Positions 17,042 to 25,116 of a stretch of 58,560 nt of DNA are shown piece after piece (position 1 is the stretch's first letter; each line of letters starts with the position of its first letter). Origin of the DNA: Mycobacterium sp. 1164985.4 (GTDB taxonomy: Bacteria > Actinomycetota > Actinomycetes > Mycobacteriales > Mycobacteriaceae); the NCBI RefSeq assembly GCF_001668575.1, contig NZ_LZMD01000101.1, positions 1 through 58,560 of the forward strand, in the 5' to 3' direction. The notes beneath the pieces were generated by a model. The model ran no database searches. It saw only the letters and a program-made list of their open reading frames with translations, and was not told the DNA's origin. A program made the position numbers and the translations under genes.

Positions 17042-18412
17042 TCAGACGCTCCACGCCAATCGGAACTTATCGGCAGCGTCCTGCGCGCTGAGGTCGCCGA
17101 AGTTCTTCTGTTCGTAGCGGCGCACGGCGACAACGGAGTCGACGACCGCGTCGCCGAGGATGTTGCGCATCGACTCGGAACGGTCCAGCGCATCCACGGC
17201 ATCGGCCTGGTTGTCGGCCATGGTCACGATACCGGCCCGCTGTCGCTGCTCGTCGGTGAGTGTGACGGGATCGACGGTCGTCTCCGGCGGGAGCTTCCGC
17301 CCCCGCTCGATCCCCTCCAGGGCGAGGCCCAGGATCGTCGCCGTCGCCAGGTAAGGATTGGCCGACGGATCGATGACCTTCACCTCGACATTGGCTCCCA
17401 AGGGGTTGCTCACCCCGCCGATCAGGAATCGAACTGCGGCTTCGCGGTTCTCGGTGCCCCAACAGACTGTTGCCCCGGACCAGTGACCGGGTTGCATGCG
17501 TTGGCCCGACAGCACGGAACCGGCGAGCACGCCTTGGGCGTCCGGCAGTCCGGCGAGCAGCCCTGCCACCGCTGACTCCCCCTCGGCGGTGAGGCCGTTG
17601 ACGCCGTCGCCGCCGGAGAACAACGGGACGTCGCCGCGCTTCATCGAGAAGTGTTGATGCGAACCCGATCCGACCTCCCCGGCGAACGGCACCGGCGACA
17701 GGCTCACCCGCATCCCGTACCGCCGCGCGACTCGGCCGATGATGATCCGCATCAGCACCAGGGCGTCGGCGGCCGCGACCGGCGGCAGCGCGGCGAGCGA
17801 GATCTCGAACTGGTTGACGCCGTACTCGGGATGGAACTGTTCGATCGCGACGCCCGACGCGGTCGCCGCGTCGGTGACGTCGCGGACAAATCCCTCGTAC
17901 TCCAAGATGCCGGCCAGGCCGTACTGGGCCCACAGGTGCGACGGGAGCCGGCTGCCGTCGGGTCCGACGAGCACGAACTCCATCTCATGGCCCACCACCG
18001 TGCTGATCCCGGCGTCCGCCAATCGATCCTCGACCCGGCCCAGGACGCCACGGCTGCAGTAGGGGTCCGGGGTGCCGTCCTGGTTGAAGAAATTGCCTGG
18101 CGCCCAGGCCAACCCGTCGCCGAGGATGCGCAAGGCGCCCAGGTCGATCCGGATCCGCTGGTCCCCCACCACGCCGATCTCGTCACCGAAGACGATGCCG
18201 CTCTGGTCGATCGCGAAGACGTGCCACACCGGGCTGGCGCCGAGACCGGGGTCGGCGAACGTGCCCATCCGCCGCAACGGAACGGTCTTGGCGAGCGTGA
18301 GGCCCGCCGCGTTCACCACCGTGCCGATCAGGGTCGCTACCCCGTCGGCCTCGAGTTGGGCGATCGCCGCCGCCGCGAGCGGTTTGGCTGTTGCTGGTTT
18401 CACCACAGCCAT
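17042..18412 (-). CDS. glnA3: glutamine-synthetase-like protein GlnA3 (Rv1878 ortholog)
   Basis: A 456-residue GS-fold protein closely resembling M. tuberculosis GlnA3 (450 aa), from the N-terminus LAAAAIAQLEADGVATLIGT to the identical end DKFRLAWSV. Landmarks: VGHEMEFVLV (metal Glu), QFHPEYGVNQFEISL, GSGSHQHFSM, NREAAVRF, EVKVIDPSANPYLATA. GlnA3 lacks classical GS activity and in related actinobacteria such proteins glutamylate polyamines; which applies here is unknown. ATG 18412 has a GAGG site upstream. It is followed by a ~160-bp gap, then a small secreted protein. Confidence 0.9.
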   Translation of the reverse strand: MAVVKPATAKPLAAAAIAQLEADGVATLIGTVVNAAGLTLAKTVPLRRMGTFADPGLGASPVWHVFAIDQSGIVFGDEIGVVGDQRIRIDLGALRILGDGLAWAPGNFFNQDGTPDPYCSRGVLGRVEDRLADAGISTVVGHEMEFVLVGPDGSRLPSHLWAQYGLAGILEYEGFVRDVTDAATASGVAIEQFHPEYGVNQFEISLAALPPVAAADALVLMRIIIGRVARRYGMRVSLSPVPFAGEVGSGSHQHFSMKRGDVPLFSGGDGVNGLTAEGESAVAGLLAGLPDAQGVLAGSVLSGQRMQPGHWSGATVCWGTENREAAVRFLIGGVSNPLGANVEVKVIDPSANPYLATATILGLALEGIERGRKLPPETTVDPVTLTDEQRQRAGIVTMADNQADAVDALDRSESMRNILGDAVVDSVVAVRRYEQKNFGDLSAQDAADKFRLAWSV

Positions 18413-18432
18413 TCTGCGCGCCTCGCAGTGAG

Positions 18433-18915
18433 TTACAGCGTGATCTTGCAGCTTTGCCCGATGTCGAGCGTGCGCAACATCCGGCCCATGCCCAACCACA
18501 TCGCGCACGAGAGCGCGAGGTCGGTCAGCAGCTCATCGGAGAAGTGCTCGCTGCAGCGCTGCCAGAAGTCCTCGTCGTCGCGCAGACCGGTGTGGTCGCT
18601 GGCGAAGCGTTCGGCGAACTCGGCGGCGATGCGCTCTTGCTCGCTGTAGCCCGGCCACGTCCGCCACTCGGCCGCGTGGTCGTAGAGGTCCTCATCGACG
18701 CCGGCCGCCAAACCTTCGGAGTCACGGGTGTTCTGGCACACCACGCATTCGTTGTCCAACGCGATGACCATCCGCGCCAGTTCGCGGACCCGCATCGGCA
18801 GCCGGTTCTTGGTGTAGACCGCATTGGTGAAGCCGGCCATCGCCACACCGATATCCGGCGACTTCGTCACCCAAGCGGCAGCGTCGTTGTCGGCGAAGTC
18901 TCCAATTCGACTCAT
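18433..18915 (-). CDS. carboxymuconolactone decarboxylase / AhpD-like protein
   Basis: A 160-residue all-helical CMD-family protein with the AhpD-type redox motif ECVVCQNTRDSEG (CxxC, His replaced by Asn) at about residues 56-68 and LPMRVRELARMVIALDNECV leading into it. Members act as alkylhydroperoxidases or lyases. A -10 ATCGTA complement (TACGAT) lies 6 nt before ATG 18915, predicting leaderless transcription, and a perfect KstR-type motif sits at the -35 position. It is the gene just upstream of glnA3 on the same strand (20-bp gap). Confidence 0.85.
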   Translation of the reverse strand: MSRIGDFADNDAAAWVTKSPDIGVAMAGFTNAVYTKNRLPMRVRELARMVIALDNECVVCQNTRDSEGLAAGVDEDLYDHAAEWRTWPGYSEQERIAAEFAERFASDHTGLRDDEDFWQRCSEHFSDELLTDLALSCAMWLGMGRMLRTLDIGQSCKITL

Positions 18916-18945
18916 GGCGGCATCGTACGCCCGCTCGCGTCGAAT

Positions 18946-18959
18946 TGGAACGCGTTCTA
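18946..18959. promoter_or_regulatory. candidate KstR operator before the CMD-family gene
   Basis: TGGAACGCGTTCTA fits the KstR consensus TNNAACNNGTTNNA at every fixed position. It lies about 20 nt upstream of the predicted -10 (18922-18927), that is over the -35, where a TetR-family repressor would block RNA polymerase. KstR controls cholesterol/lipid catabolism genes in mycobacteria; its presence elsewhere in this genome is assumed. Confidence 0.6.
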
Positions 18960-18977
18960 GTTTCGGCTTCGCCGCGG

Positions 18978-21026
18978 TCAGCTGGTGGTCACGAGCTGGC
19001 GGTCGTCGGTCCAGTCCCGCTGCAGGAGCATTCGGTGCGCGATGCGCTCCAGCGCCGCCTCGACCTGGAACCGGTCCGGGCGCCCCTCAAAGGTCGGGGA
19101 GGTGGCCAGCTTCTCGACGATGCGACCCACGATCGCCGTCGAAATGGCATCGACCTGCCGGATCCCGCTCTGGGTCAGCCAGAGCCGCTCGCCCGTGCGA
19201 AGCGCCAGGCCGCGTCGCACCAGATCGTCGAACGTCGGCTCGATGATCTCGTACGGCACGCGGAGACGTTCGGCGATGTCGGTCAGCGTCGCCGATCCGA
19301 ACACCTGGTTCTGCCGGTAGATTTGCAGCAGTGCCCACATCTGGCTGACGTCGAGGTCGCATCCGGGTTCGCGGGCCAGGCTGCGCAGCCGGATCTCCGG
19401 CGAATCGCGGAACAGCCGGCCGACGGCCACTTCGAGGATCTTCTCGGGCGATTCGGTGCTGGGCATGCCGAAGCCTTCACCCAGGTCGGATGCCGACACC
19501 GTCTCCACCTCCCGCAGCTGCACCTCTTTGAGGAACAGCGAGACGACGAAGCCGACCACCGCCACCGGCACCGCGCACAGGAAGACCCGCCCCAGCGAGT
19601 CGGCGTAGGCGTCGATGATCGGTGCGCCCATGCGCGGACTCAGCATGTGCAGTGCCTGCGGCGACTCCGCTGCGCGCGGCGGGGCGCCGCTCGCGGCCAG
19701 TGCGGGCCCGATCCGGCTGGCCAGGAAGTTGGCGAATAGGCTGCCGAAAATCGCTGCGCCGAAGGAGCTTCCGATGGTGCGGAAGAACGTGACGCCCGAA
19801 GTGGCCACCCCGAGGTCGGCGAAGCTCGAGGTGTTCTGCACGACGAGCACGAGCACCTGCATGCACAGTCCGATCCCCGTGCCGAGGATGAACAGATACA
19901 GCGACTGCTGCCAGGTCGGCGTCGCGGCGTCCATCCCGGACAGCAGCAGGAAGGCCACCGCCATGGTCGCGGTGCCCGCGATCGGGAAGATCCGGTACCT
20001 GCCGGTGCGCCCGACGATCTGGCCGCTGCCGATCGAGGTGATCAACATGCCCGCGACCATCGGCAGCGTGCGCAGACCCGACGTCGTCGCCGAGACGCCG
20101 TTGACGAACTGCATGAAGGTCGGCAGGAACGTCAGCGCGCCCAACATCGCGAAGCCGACGATGAACCCGAGGATGCAACACACGGTGAACACCGGGCTGG
20201 CGAACAACCGGATCGGCAGGATCGGCTCGGCGGCATGAAGTTCCACCCACACGAAGATCGCCAAGGCCGCGAACGAGGCGGCGAACAGCCCGATGATGGT
20301 GGGTGACGACCAGGGGTACGTGCTGCCGCCCCAGCTCGTCGCCAATGTCAGGCCCGACGCGCCCAGCCCGACGAACACGATGCCCGCGTAGTCGATGACG
20401 GCCTTGCCGGACTTCGTCAGGGGCGGGATCGCCACTGCGGCGACGGCGAGCACAGCCACGGCGACGGGCACGTTGATCCAGAATGCCCACCGCCAGGTGA
20501 GGTGGTCGGTGAAGAACCCGCCGAGCAACGGCCCGATCACCGTCGTGACGCCGAACACGGCGCCGAGCGCTCCCTGGTAGCGACCGCGGTCGCGCAGCGG
20601 GATGACCTCGCCGATCAATGCCATCGCGGTGACCATGATCGCGCCGCCGCCGATGCCTTGCAGCGCCCGCGAGGCGACAAGCATGGTCATCGAGGTCGCG
20701 ATGCCGCAGAGCACGGAGCCCGTCAGGAAGAACAGCACGGCGGCGCCGAAGACGGTCTTTCGACCGAACAGGTCGCCGAGCTTGCCGACGATCGCCGTGA
20801 CGATGGTCGACGCGAGCAGGTAGCTCGTCACCACCCACGACTGGTGGCCGGCGCCGCCAAGGTCGGCGACGACCGTCGGCAACGCGGTGGCGACGATCGT
20901 CTGGTCCAGCGCGGCAAGCAGCATTCCGAGCAGCACCGCGATGAACACCGCGTTGCGGCGCCGCGAACCGATTTGCGTGCCGCGGACCTCCGGATCGACA
21001 GCCGCCGACATGACCTGACTCGTCAT
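18978..21026 (-). CDS. DHA2-family MFS efflux transporter with C-terminal winged-helix domain (Rv1877-like)
   Basis: A 682-residue drug:H+ antiporter. Residues ~25-500 form the 14-helix DHA2 module: motif A variant GKLGDLFGRKTVFG after TM2, motif C-like region GPLLGGFFTDHLTWRWAFWINVP, and LDQTIVATALPTVVADLGG in TM1 (motif D1). After LFLKEVQLREVET a ~150-residue soluble tail follows, with a winged-helix-like segment (ATLTDIAERLRVPYEIIEPTFDDLVRRGLALR). The size and extension match M. tuberculosis Rv1877 (687 aa), which likewise neighbours bfrA. ATG 21026; the tail's role is unknown. Confidence 0.9.
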   Translation of the reverse strand: MTSQVMSAAVDPEVRGTQIGSRRRNAVFIAVLLGMLLAALDQTIVATALPTVVADLGGAGHQSWVVTSYLLASTIVTAIVGKLGDLFGRKTVFGAAVLFFLTGSVLCGIATSMTMLVASRALQGIGGGAIMVTAMALIGEVIPLRDRGRYQGALGAVFGVTTVIGPLLGGFFTDHLTWRWAFWINVPVAVAVLAVAAVAIPPLTKSGKAVIDYAGIVFVGLGASGLTLATSWGGSTYPWSSPTIIGLFAASFAALAIFVWVELHAAEPILPIRLFASPVFTVCCILGFIVGFAMLGALTFLPTFMQFVNGVSATTSGLRTLPMVAGMLITSIGSGQIVGRTGRYRIFPIAGTATMAVAFLLLSGMDAATPTWQQSLYLFILGTGIGLCMQVLVLVVQNTSSFADLGVATSGVTFFRTIGSSFGAAIFGSLFANFLASRIGPALAASGAPPRAAESPQALHMLSPRMGAPIIDAYADSLGRVFLCAVPVAVVGFVVSLFLKEVQLREVETVSASDLGEGFGMPSTESPEKILEVAVGRLFRDSPEIRLRSLAREPGCDLDVSQMWALLQIYRQNQVFGSATLTDIAERLRVPYEIIEPTFDDLVRRGLALRTGERLWLTQSGIRQVDAISTAIVGRIVEKLATSPTFEGRPDRFQVEAALERIAHRMLLQRDWTDDRQLVTTS

Positions 21027-21104
21027 ACTTCCCTTCCGATACGAAACTCAACAGCCATATCGTTAGTCAGGCTATGAAAGTTACGTACCGGGAGAGAATT
21101 GCCC

Positions 21105-21168
21105 CCGCGAGCGTGCGCAAAACGCTGCCGATCGGCGGCGTGTTGTGTGCAGACACGCGCGCTCGCGG
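21105..21168. other. nested inverted repeat downstream of bfrA
   Basis: Arms CCGCGAGCG (21105-21113) and CGCTCGCGG (21160-21168) are perfect 9-bp complements flanking a 46-nt loop which itself contains the 10-bp palindrome GCCGATCGGC (21127-21136). The element lies in the 156-bp gap between bfrA and the MFS gene, both on the minus strand, so a terminator for bfrA is the simplest reading. Confidence 0.45.
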
Positions 21169-21182
21169 AGATTGAGGTGCAG

Positions 21183-21668
21183 CTAGAGCGAGGTGGGCGG
21201 GCGCGAGACGCACTGGGCCGAGTAGAGCTCCTCGCCCAGCTTGTCCATCAGCTGCAGCTGTGTCTCGAGGTAGTCGATGTGGTCTTCCTCGTTGTCGAGG
21301 ATCTTCTCGAGCAGCGTGGCCGAGGTCGCGTCGCCCTTCTCGCGGCACATGATGATGCCCGGACGCAGGCGCTCCAATACCTCGTACTCGATGGCGAGGT
21401 CGGCCTCGAACTGCTCGCGCAAGGTCTGGCCGATCCGCAACGAGAACAGCCGCTGATAGTTCGGAAGGCCGTCGAGAAGCAGAATGCGGTTCGTGATGGA
21501 CTCCGCATGGTTCATTTCTTCGAATGACTCTTTGCGCGTGTATTCGGCGAGTTCGGTAAAGCCCCAATTCGCCTGCATCTTTGAATGCAGGAAATACTGA
21601 TTAATGGCCGTGAGCTCGCTCGTCAATTGCTCATTGAGCAGTTTGAGCACGTCCGGATCGCCTTGCAT
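21183..21668 (-). CDS. bfrA: bacterioferritin BfrA
   Basis: A 161-residue heme-containing ferritin that oxidises Fe(II) and stores it as a 24-mer. The sequence matches M. tuberculosis BfrA almost throughout (MQGDPDVLKLLNEQLTSELT, LLDGLPNYQRLFSLRIGQTL, SAQCVSRPP end). Ferroxidase ligands Glu18, Glu51 and His54 and the heme axial Met52 are visible, and a DNEEDHIDYLE segment supplies the later pair. ATG 21668 has TAGGAGCG upstream. It is divergent from the unknown gene plus bfd across 241 bp holding an IdeR-like box, so storage and release proteins share a control region. Confidence 0.96.
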   Translation of the reverse strand: MQGDPDVLKLLNEQLTSELTAINQYFLHSKMQANWGFTELAEYTRKESFEEMNHAESITNRILLLDGLPNYQRLFSLRIGQTLREQFEADLAIEYEVLERLRPGIIMCREKGDATSATLLEKILDNEEDHIDYLETQLQLMDKLGEELYSAQCVSRPPTSL

Positions 21669-21854
21669 GGTCGCTCCTAGGCACTTGAGGGCTGATCAAG
21701 CTTCGCTGTCGGTGATGCGCCTCCCACGCTAGTGCAGTTACCTCCCGCAAGCTCGCTTTAATCCTTGCGTGGGGCGTGTTTTCGACCGAATTCTCAATCG
21801 GTCCGGGGCCTCGAGGCGCAGATCGGGGGCCTAGTCTGGACTGCCTAGGCTAAG

Positions 21855-21873
21855 TAAGGTTAGACTCTGCTAA
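21855..21873. promoter_or_regulatory. IdeR-like iron box between bfrA and the bfd operon
   Basis: TAAGGTTAGACTCTGCTAA agrees with the IdeR consensus TTAGGTTAGGCTAACCTAA at 14 of 19 positions, and GGTTAG...CTAACC is an inverted repeat. A partly matching, overlapping copy (CCTAGGCTAAG) starts at about 21844. The box ends 36 nt before ATG 21910, a position suited to repression of the unknown gene and bfd when iron is plentiful, and about 190 nt upstream of bfrA. Inferred from sequence only. Confidence 0.55.
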
Positions 21874-21909
21874 CCGTTGCCGAGGCCGCGAGGGAGACAG
21901 GGCGATTCG

Positions 21910-22542
21910 ATGGGTCAGTACGATCTGCACTCATTGATTCTCGCTTGCGACTTTCGCGTCGCCGACGTCGAGCGAATGTGGAAATGGCTCAAAAAGCGTC
22001 GCGACGATCTGCAGTCGATCGGCGCCCACCATCTCGTCGTATACGAATCGATTTGGGAACCGAACCGCGTCCTCGTGACAATCGGAATCCGCAATGCCAA
22101 ATCAATTCGCGAGGTGCTTCTATCCTCTGCGGTCTTCGAGTGGTTCAACGTCGCCGGCGTCGACGACATCCCGCCGATCTTCGGCGGTGAGGTGGTCGAG
22201 AAGATCGACCTCTATCCCCCGTCCCCCGCCGACCACGTCGGCCGGGTGGTCGTGGGCGTCATGTCGTCGGTGGAGGACGTGTCGGCGCTGATGGTCAAGA
22301 TCCACGACGGCGTCGAACGCTTCAAGCGCGGCGGCGTGCGCAAGATCTGGGTCTACCGCGCGCTCGACGACGGGCACGAAGTCATGATCTTGCAGGAAAT
22401 CGAGGACGAGACTGCCGCCAGGCACTGGATCGACCACCCGGATGCCGCGGCGGAGTGGATGTCGAACGTGGGGATGGGTGCTTATCCCACCCACTTCATC
22501 GGCCGCTTCGCCCACTTGATGACCATCGACGAGCAGGGTTGA
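21910..22542 (+). CDS. uncharacterised protein upstream of bfd
   Basis: A 210-residue soluble protein, not recognised. Two similar halves may be present (residues ~5-95, ...DFRVADVERMWKWLKKRRDDL, and ~112-205, ...VVVGVMSSVEDVSALMVKIHDGV), each looking like an alpha/beta sandwich of the dimeric alpha-beta barrel type, with conserved-looking VVYESIWEPNRVLVTIGI and IWVYRALDDGHEVMILQEI segments. ATG 21910 is preceded by AGGGAG. It lies 9 bp before bfd and behind the IdeR-like box, so an iron-linked role is likely. No cofactor motif is visible. Confidence 0.75.
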   Translation: MGQYDLHSLILACDFRVADVERMWKWLKKRRDDLQSIGAHHLVVYESIWEPNRVLVTIGIRNAKSIREVLLSSAVFEWFNVAGVDDIPPIFGGEVVEKIDLYPPSPADHVGRVVVGVMSSVEDVSALMVKIHDGVERFKRGGVRKIWVYRALDDGHEVMILQEIEDETAARHWIDHPDAAAEWMSNVGMGAYPTHFIGRFAHLMTIDEQG

Positions 22543-22551
22543 CGGGGCGCC

Positions 22552-22749
22552 ATGTTTGTCTGCTTGTGTATGGGGATCACCAGCCACGACGTCACCGAGT
22601 GCGTCGCCAACGGCGCGCGGACGTCCAAACAGATCGCCGAGGCCTGCGGGGCCGGGGGTGACTGCGGACGCTGCCGGCGCACTTTGCGGGCCATCATCGC
22701 CGCCCAGTGCGAGGTCGACGGTGCGACGCCCAAAGCGGTGAGTCGCTGA
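22552..22749 (+). CDS. bfd: bacterioferritin-associated ferredoxin
   Basis: A 65-residue BFD-like [2Fe-2S] protein with Cys4, Cys6, Cys38 and Cys41 in the CxC...CxxC pattern (MFVCLCMG; GDCGRCRRTL). Bfd docks on bacterioferritin and delivers electrons to the heme to reduce and release stored iron. Here it faces bfrA divergently, which fits a store/release pair. The start codon is 9 bp after the previous stop, consistent with one transcript. Its stop is 7 bp from the convergent enoyl-CoA hydratase stop. Confidence 0.92.
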   Translation: MFVCLCMGITSHDVTECVANGARTSKQIAEACGAGGDCGRCRRTLRAIIAAQCEVDGATPKAVSR

Positions 22750-22756
22750 AGCTGCG

Positions 22757-23527
22757 CTACTGCGGCCCGTGCTTGCCGGTGAAGTCGGCCAGCGCGCTCG
22801 CGTTCGCTGCGGCACCCATCAGCACCGCGAACTGTTCGTTCTCCCTCGCCGTCGCGGCGGCGATGCCCTCGCGGGTCGGCGCCGTCATCGTCTGCTTGAC
22901 CGCCATGAGGCTCGCGATCGGCCGCGACGCCAGAATCTCGGCGTGACGGCGGGTTTCGGCCAGCAGGTCCTCGGGTGGACACACCTTCCACACCAGGCCC
23001 ATCCGCTGCGCCTCACGAGCGTCCACCCATTCCGACGACATCAGCAGCCACGCGGCATTCTGCCGGCCGACCAGGCGCGGCAGCAGGTACGACGACGCGG
23101 CCTCCGGCGCGACGCCGAGGCTCGTGAACGGCGTCTTGAGCCGGGCCGTCGTCGACATGAAGGCCAGGTCGGCATAGCCGAGAATCGTTGCACCGATACC
23201 GACTCCGACGCCGTTGACCGCACAGATCAACGGTTTCGGGAAATCGGCGAGCGCGTCGATCATCGCGGTGAAATGAGAGCCCTGTTCGTTGAACGCGGGA
23301 TCGGTAATGCGCCTTTGCATCTCGTTGAGATCGTTGCCCGCGCTGAACGCCCGTCCCTCACCGGTGAGCACGACGACCGCGACGCCCTCATCGTCGGCGG
23401 CCTGTCGCAGTGCGGTCGCGGTCGCGAGATACAGCTCCTCGTTGAACGCGTTGAGCACGTCGGGCCGGTTGAGGGTCAGGGTGCGGACGCGGTTCTCGTC
23501 GTCGATCCGCAGGGTCGTTTCAGCCAC
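22757..23527 (-). CDS. enoyl-CoA hydratase/isomerase family protein
   Basis: A 256-residue crotonase-fold protein. LTLNRPDVLNAFNEELYLAT opens the fold; the oxyanion-hole segment is GRAFSAGNDLNEMQ, and the second is CAVNGVGVGIGATILGYADLAFM. At the usual catalytic Glu positions it has the VAPEAASSYLLPRLVG segment, so a hydratase/isomerase is plausible. GTG 23527 has a -10 TAATCT (minus strand, 23534-23539) 6 nt before it. The PPOX gene ends only 16 bp upstream, so it may also be read from that transcript. Confidence 0.9.
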   Translation of the reverse strand: MAETTLRIDDENRVRTLTLNRPDVLNAFNEELYLATATALRQAADDEGVAVVVLTGEGRAFSAGNDLNEMQRRITDPAFNEQGSHFTAMIDALADFPKPLICAVNGVGVGIGATILGYADLAFMSTTARLKTPFTSLGVAPEAASSYLLPRLVGRQNAAWLLMSSEWVDAREAQRMGLVWKVCPPEDLLAETRRHAEILASRPIASLMAVKQTMTAPTREGIAAATARENEQFAVLMGAAANASALADFTGKHGPQ

Positions 23528-23543
23528 GGCAGCAGATTAAGCG

Positions 23544-23987
23544 TTACCCATTGCTGTAGACCCGGGTGGGTGCGATGAGCACCACGGTACGGCGCTGCTC
23601 GGCCATCACGCGGTCGTATTCGGCCCAGTCGTCGTGCGTTCCGCCCGCGGCTTCGAACACCTCGCGCAGCAGCAGCCGCAACCGGTCGGGGTCGGTGAGC
23701 CACGGTTGCGGATCGTCGGGCCCGGCGATCTCGGCCTCACCCTCGACGGTCGCCCACTGCCAGCCCTGGCGGAACGTCACCGCCAGCTGTGGGCGGGCGC
23801 GAAGGTTGGCCAGCTTGACCTTGCCGTAGGTGACGAACCCGAGCACCGGTGCGCCGCTGTCGGGGTGCGTCAGCTTGCCGACGTTGACCAATGAGGCCTG
23901 AATGGTGCCGTCGCCGCGCAGCGTCGACACCACGGCCAAGCCGTTGTCGGCGGCAGCCAGTGCGACGGCCTCGTCGAGTGTTGTCAT
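23544..23987 (-). CDS. PPOX-class F420-dependent split-barrel protein (Rv1875-like)
   Basis: A 147-residue split-beta-barrel protein; LAVVSTLRGDGTIQASLVNVG, GAPVLGFVTYGKVKLANLRARPQLAVTFRQGWQWATVEGE and the C-terminal RTVVLIAPTRVYSNG match Rv1875 (also 147 aa) in M. tuberculosis, where it adjoins bfrA. Such proteins bind F420 or flavin and reduce or oxidise small molecules. ATG 23987 shares one base with the stop of the preceding gene (TGATG), so translation is coupled. Confidence 0.88.
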   Translation of the reverse strand: MTTLDEAVALAAADNGLAVVSTLRGDGTIQASLVNVGKLTHPDSGAPVLGFVTYGKVKLANLRARPQLAVTFRQGWQWATVEGEAEIAGPDDPQPWLTDPDRLRLLLREVFEAAGGTHDDWAEYDRVMAEQRRTVVLIAPTRVYSNG

Positions 23988-24721
23988 CAGACCTCCTGCG
24001 CAACAGCGCTTTCCGTAAACGGCGTGCGGTACACGTAGCGGCTGGTGGGAACCGTGTCGACGTCGCGGTTGGCGCCGAAGGCGGCCGTACTGGCCACCAT
24101 CCGGCCCATCCGCTCGTGTAACTCGTCGTCGTCGGCCGTATCGAAGAACGCGTGCAGGTCGGCCAGCGCCGCGACGGGAAACAGTTCCTCGACGATCGCC
24201 GAGACCGGCGGTGCGTCCGGCGTCAGCGCACGCACCACCGCGTTCTGGGTGTATCCGAACGTCGACTGGGTCTCTATCGCCACCGGCGTGTGATCGATGT
24301 GCCAGCGCCGCAACCACGTCGGCTCGTCGAGGTCGGCGGGCCTGCGCAGCAGTGCGACATTGGCGAACCCGTCGGTCCGCTCCCCCGGCGCGGTGTGCGG
24401 TGGCGCCATCGGGACCGATTCGGTGACCAGATAGGCCGCCACGGCTTCCGCCTCCTGCCGTAGCCGCGCGAGCGCGGCGTTCACCTGATCACCGTATGAC
24501 TGCTGGGTCCAGAGGCTGACGAAACCGACTACCGGCGGATCAAGGGTCGTCAGGGTCATCAGAGAGTCACGCACCACGCCGTCGCGCACGTTCACCGCCA
24601 GCCCCGGGATCCCGAGGTCCAGCAGATCCGGCACGACCTGTTCGCGTAGGCGCGAACACCACACGTCGTCGGCCCCATTTTCGGACAGGGCAGCCCGCAG
24701 CGTGACGATGACTTTCTCCAC
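23987..24721 (-). CDS. EthD-like / dimeric alpha-beta barrel protein
   Basis: A 244-residue protein. The segment DEPTWLRRWHIDHTPVAIETQSTFGYTQNAVVRAL resembles the EthD/stress-responsive A-B barrel motif (W...H...H/Y...Q-N), with VDTVPTSRYVYRTPF at the end. Enzymes of this fold often act on hydroxylated rings; here the ligand is unknown. By position (directly before the Rv1875-like gene, TGATG overlap) it corresponds to Rv1874, but this equation rests on gene order rather than a checked alignment. Confidence 0.7.
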   Translation of the reverse strand: MEKVIVTLRAALSENGADDVWCSRLREQVVPDLLDLGIPGLAVNVRDGVVRDSLMTLTTLDPPVVGFVSLWTQQSYGDQVNAALARLRQEAEAVAAYLVTESVPMAPPHTAPGERTDGFANVALLRRPADLDEPTWLRRWHIDHTPVAIETQSTFGYTQNAVVRALTPDAPPVSAIVEELFPVAALADLHAFFDTADDDELHERMGRMVASTAAFGANRDVDTVPTSRYVYRTPFTESAVAQEV

Positions 24722-24747
24722 GAGGCGAACTTAGCGTGTCGCGCCGG

Positions 24748-25116
24748 TCAGGCTTCCAACCGCTCGCGGATGCTGGCCAGGCGCTGCCTCAACTCGTTCT
24801 CGTCGATAACCCCGCGGGCCACCAGCGAGTGCGCCAACGACACCAGTTGGCTCTCAGGATAGGGCAATTGGGCGTAGCGCGTCGCGGTCAGGGCGTCCTC
24901 TTCGTCACGTCGCGCCTTGAAGTCGGGGATGTCGGCATCGCATGCCGCCCGGTCGAGCGCGTCGCACAGCCCGTCCAGACTCGTCTTCCACGGCGGCACA
25001 GGGTTTTCCACCCCGTACTTCGCCGCCATTCGCGACCAGACCTGATTGCGCTCGACGATCTCCTCGAGCGGGGCGACCGTCGTCTGCTCGATGCCGGGAT
25101 CCGGTGTGCCGCTCAT
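24748..25116 (-). CDS. nitrile hydratase accessory (activator/metallochaperone)-like protein
   Basis: A 122-residue protein resembling the helical N-terminal half of nitrile hydratase beta subunits and the P14K/NhlE-type activators: VPPWKTSLDGLCDALDRA, then YPESQLVSLAHSLVARGVIDENELRQRL, the usual Y...L...L...G-V-I...E-L pattern. In cobalt-type enzymes the order is beta-alpha-activator and the activator swaps cobalt-loaded alpha subunit in; the order here is the same. ATG 25116 overlaps the alpha stop (ATGA). It could instead be a third structural subunit as in thiocyanate hydrolase. Confidence 0.7.
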   Translation of the reverse strand: MSGTPDPGIEQTTVAPLEEIVERNQVWSRMAAKYGVENPVPPWKTSLDGLCDALDRAACDADIPDFKARRDEEDALTATRYAQLPYPESQLVSLAHSLVARGVIDENELRQRLASIRERLEA

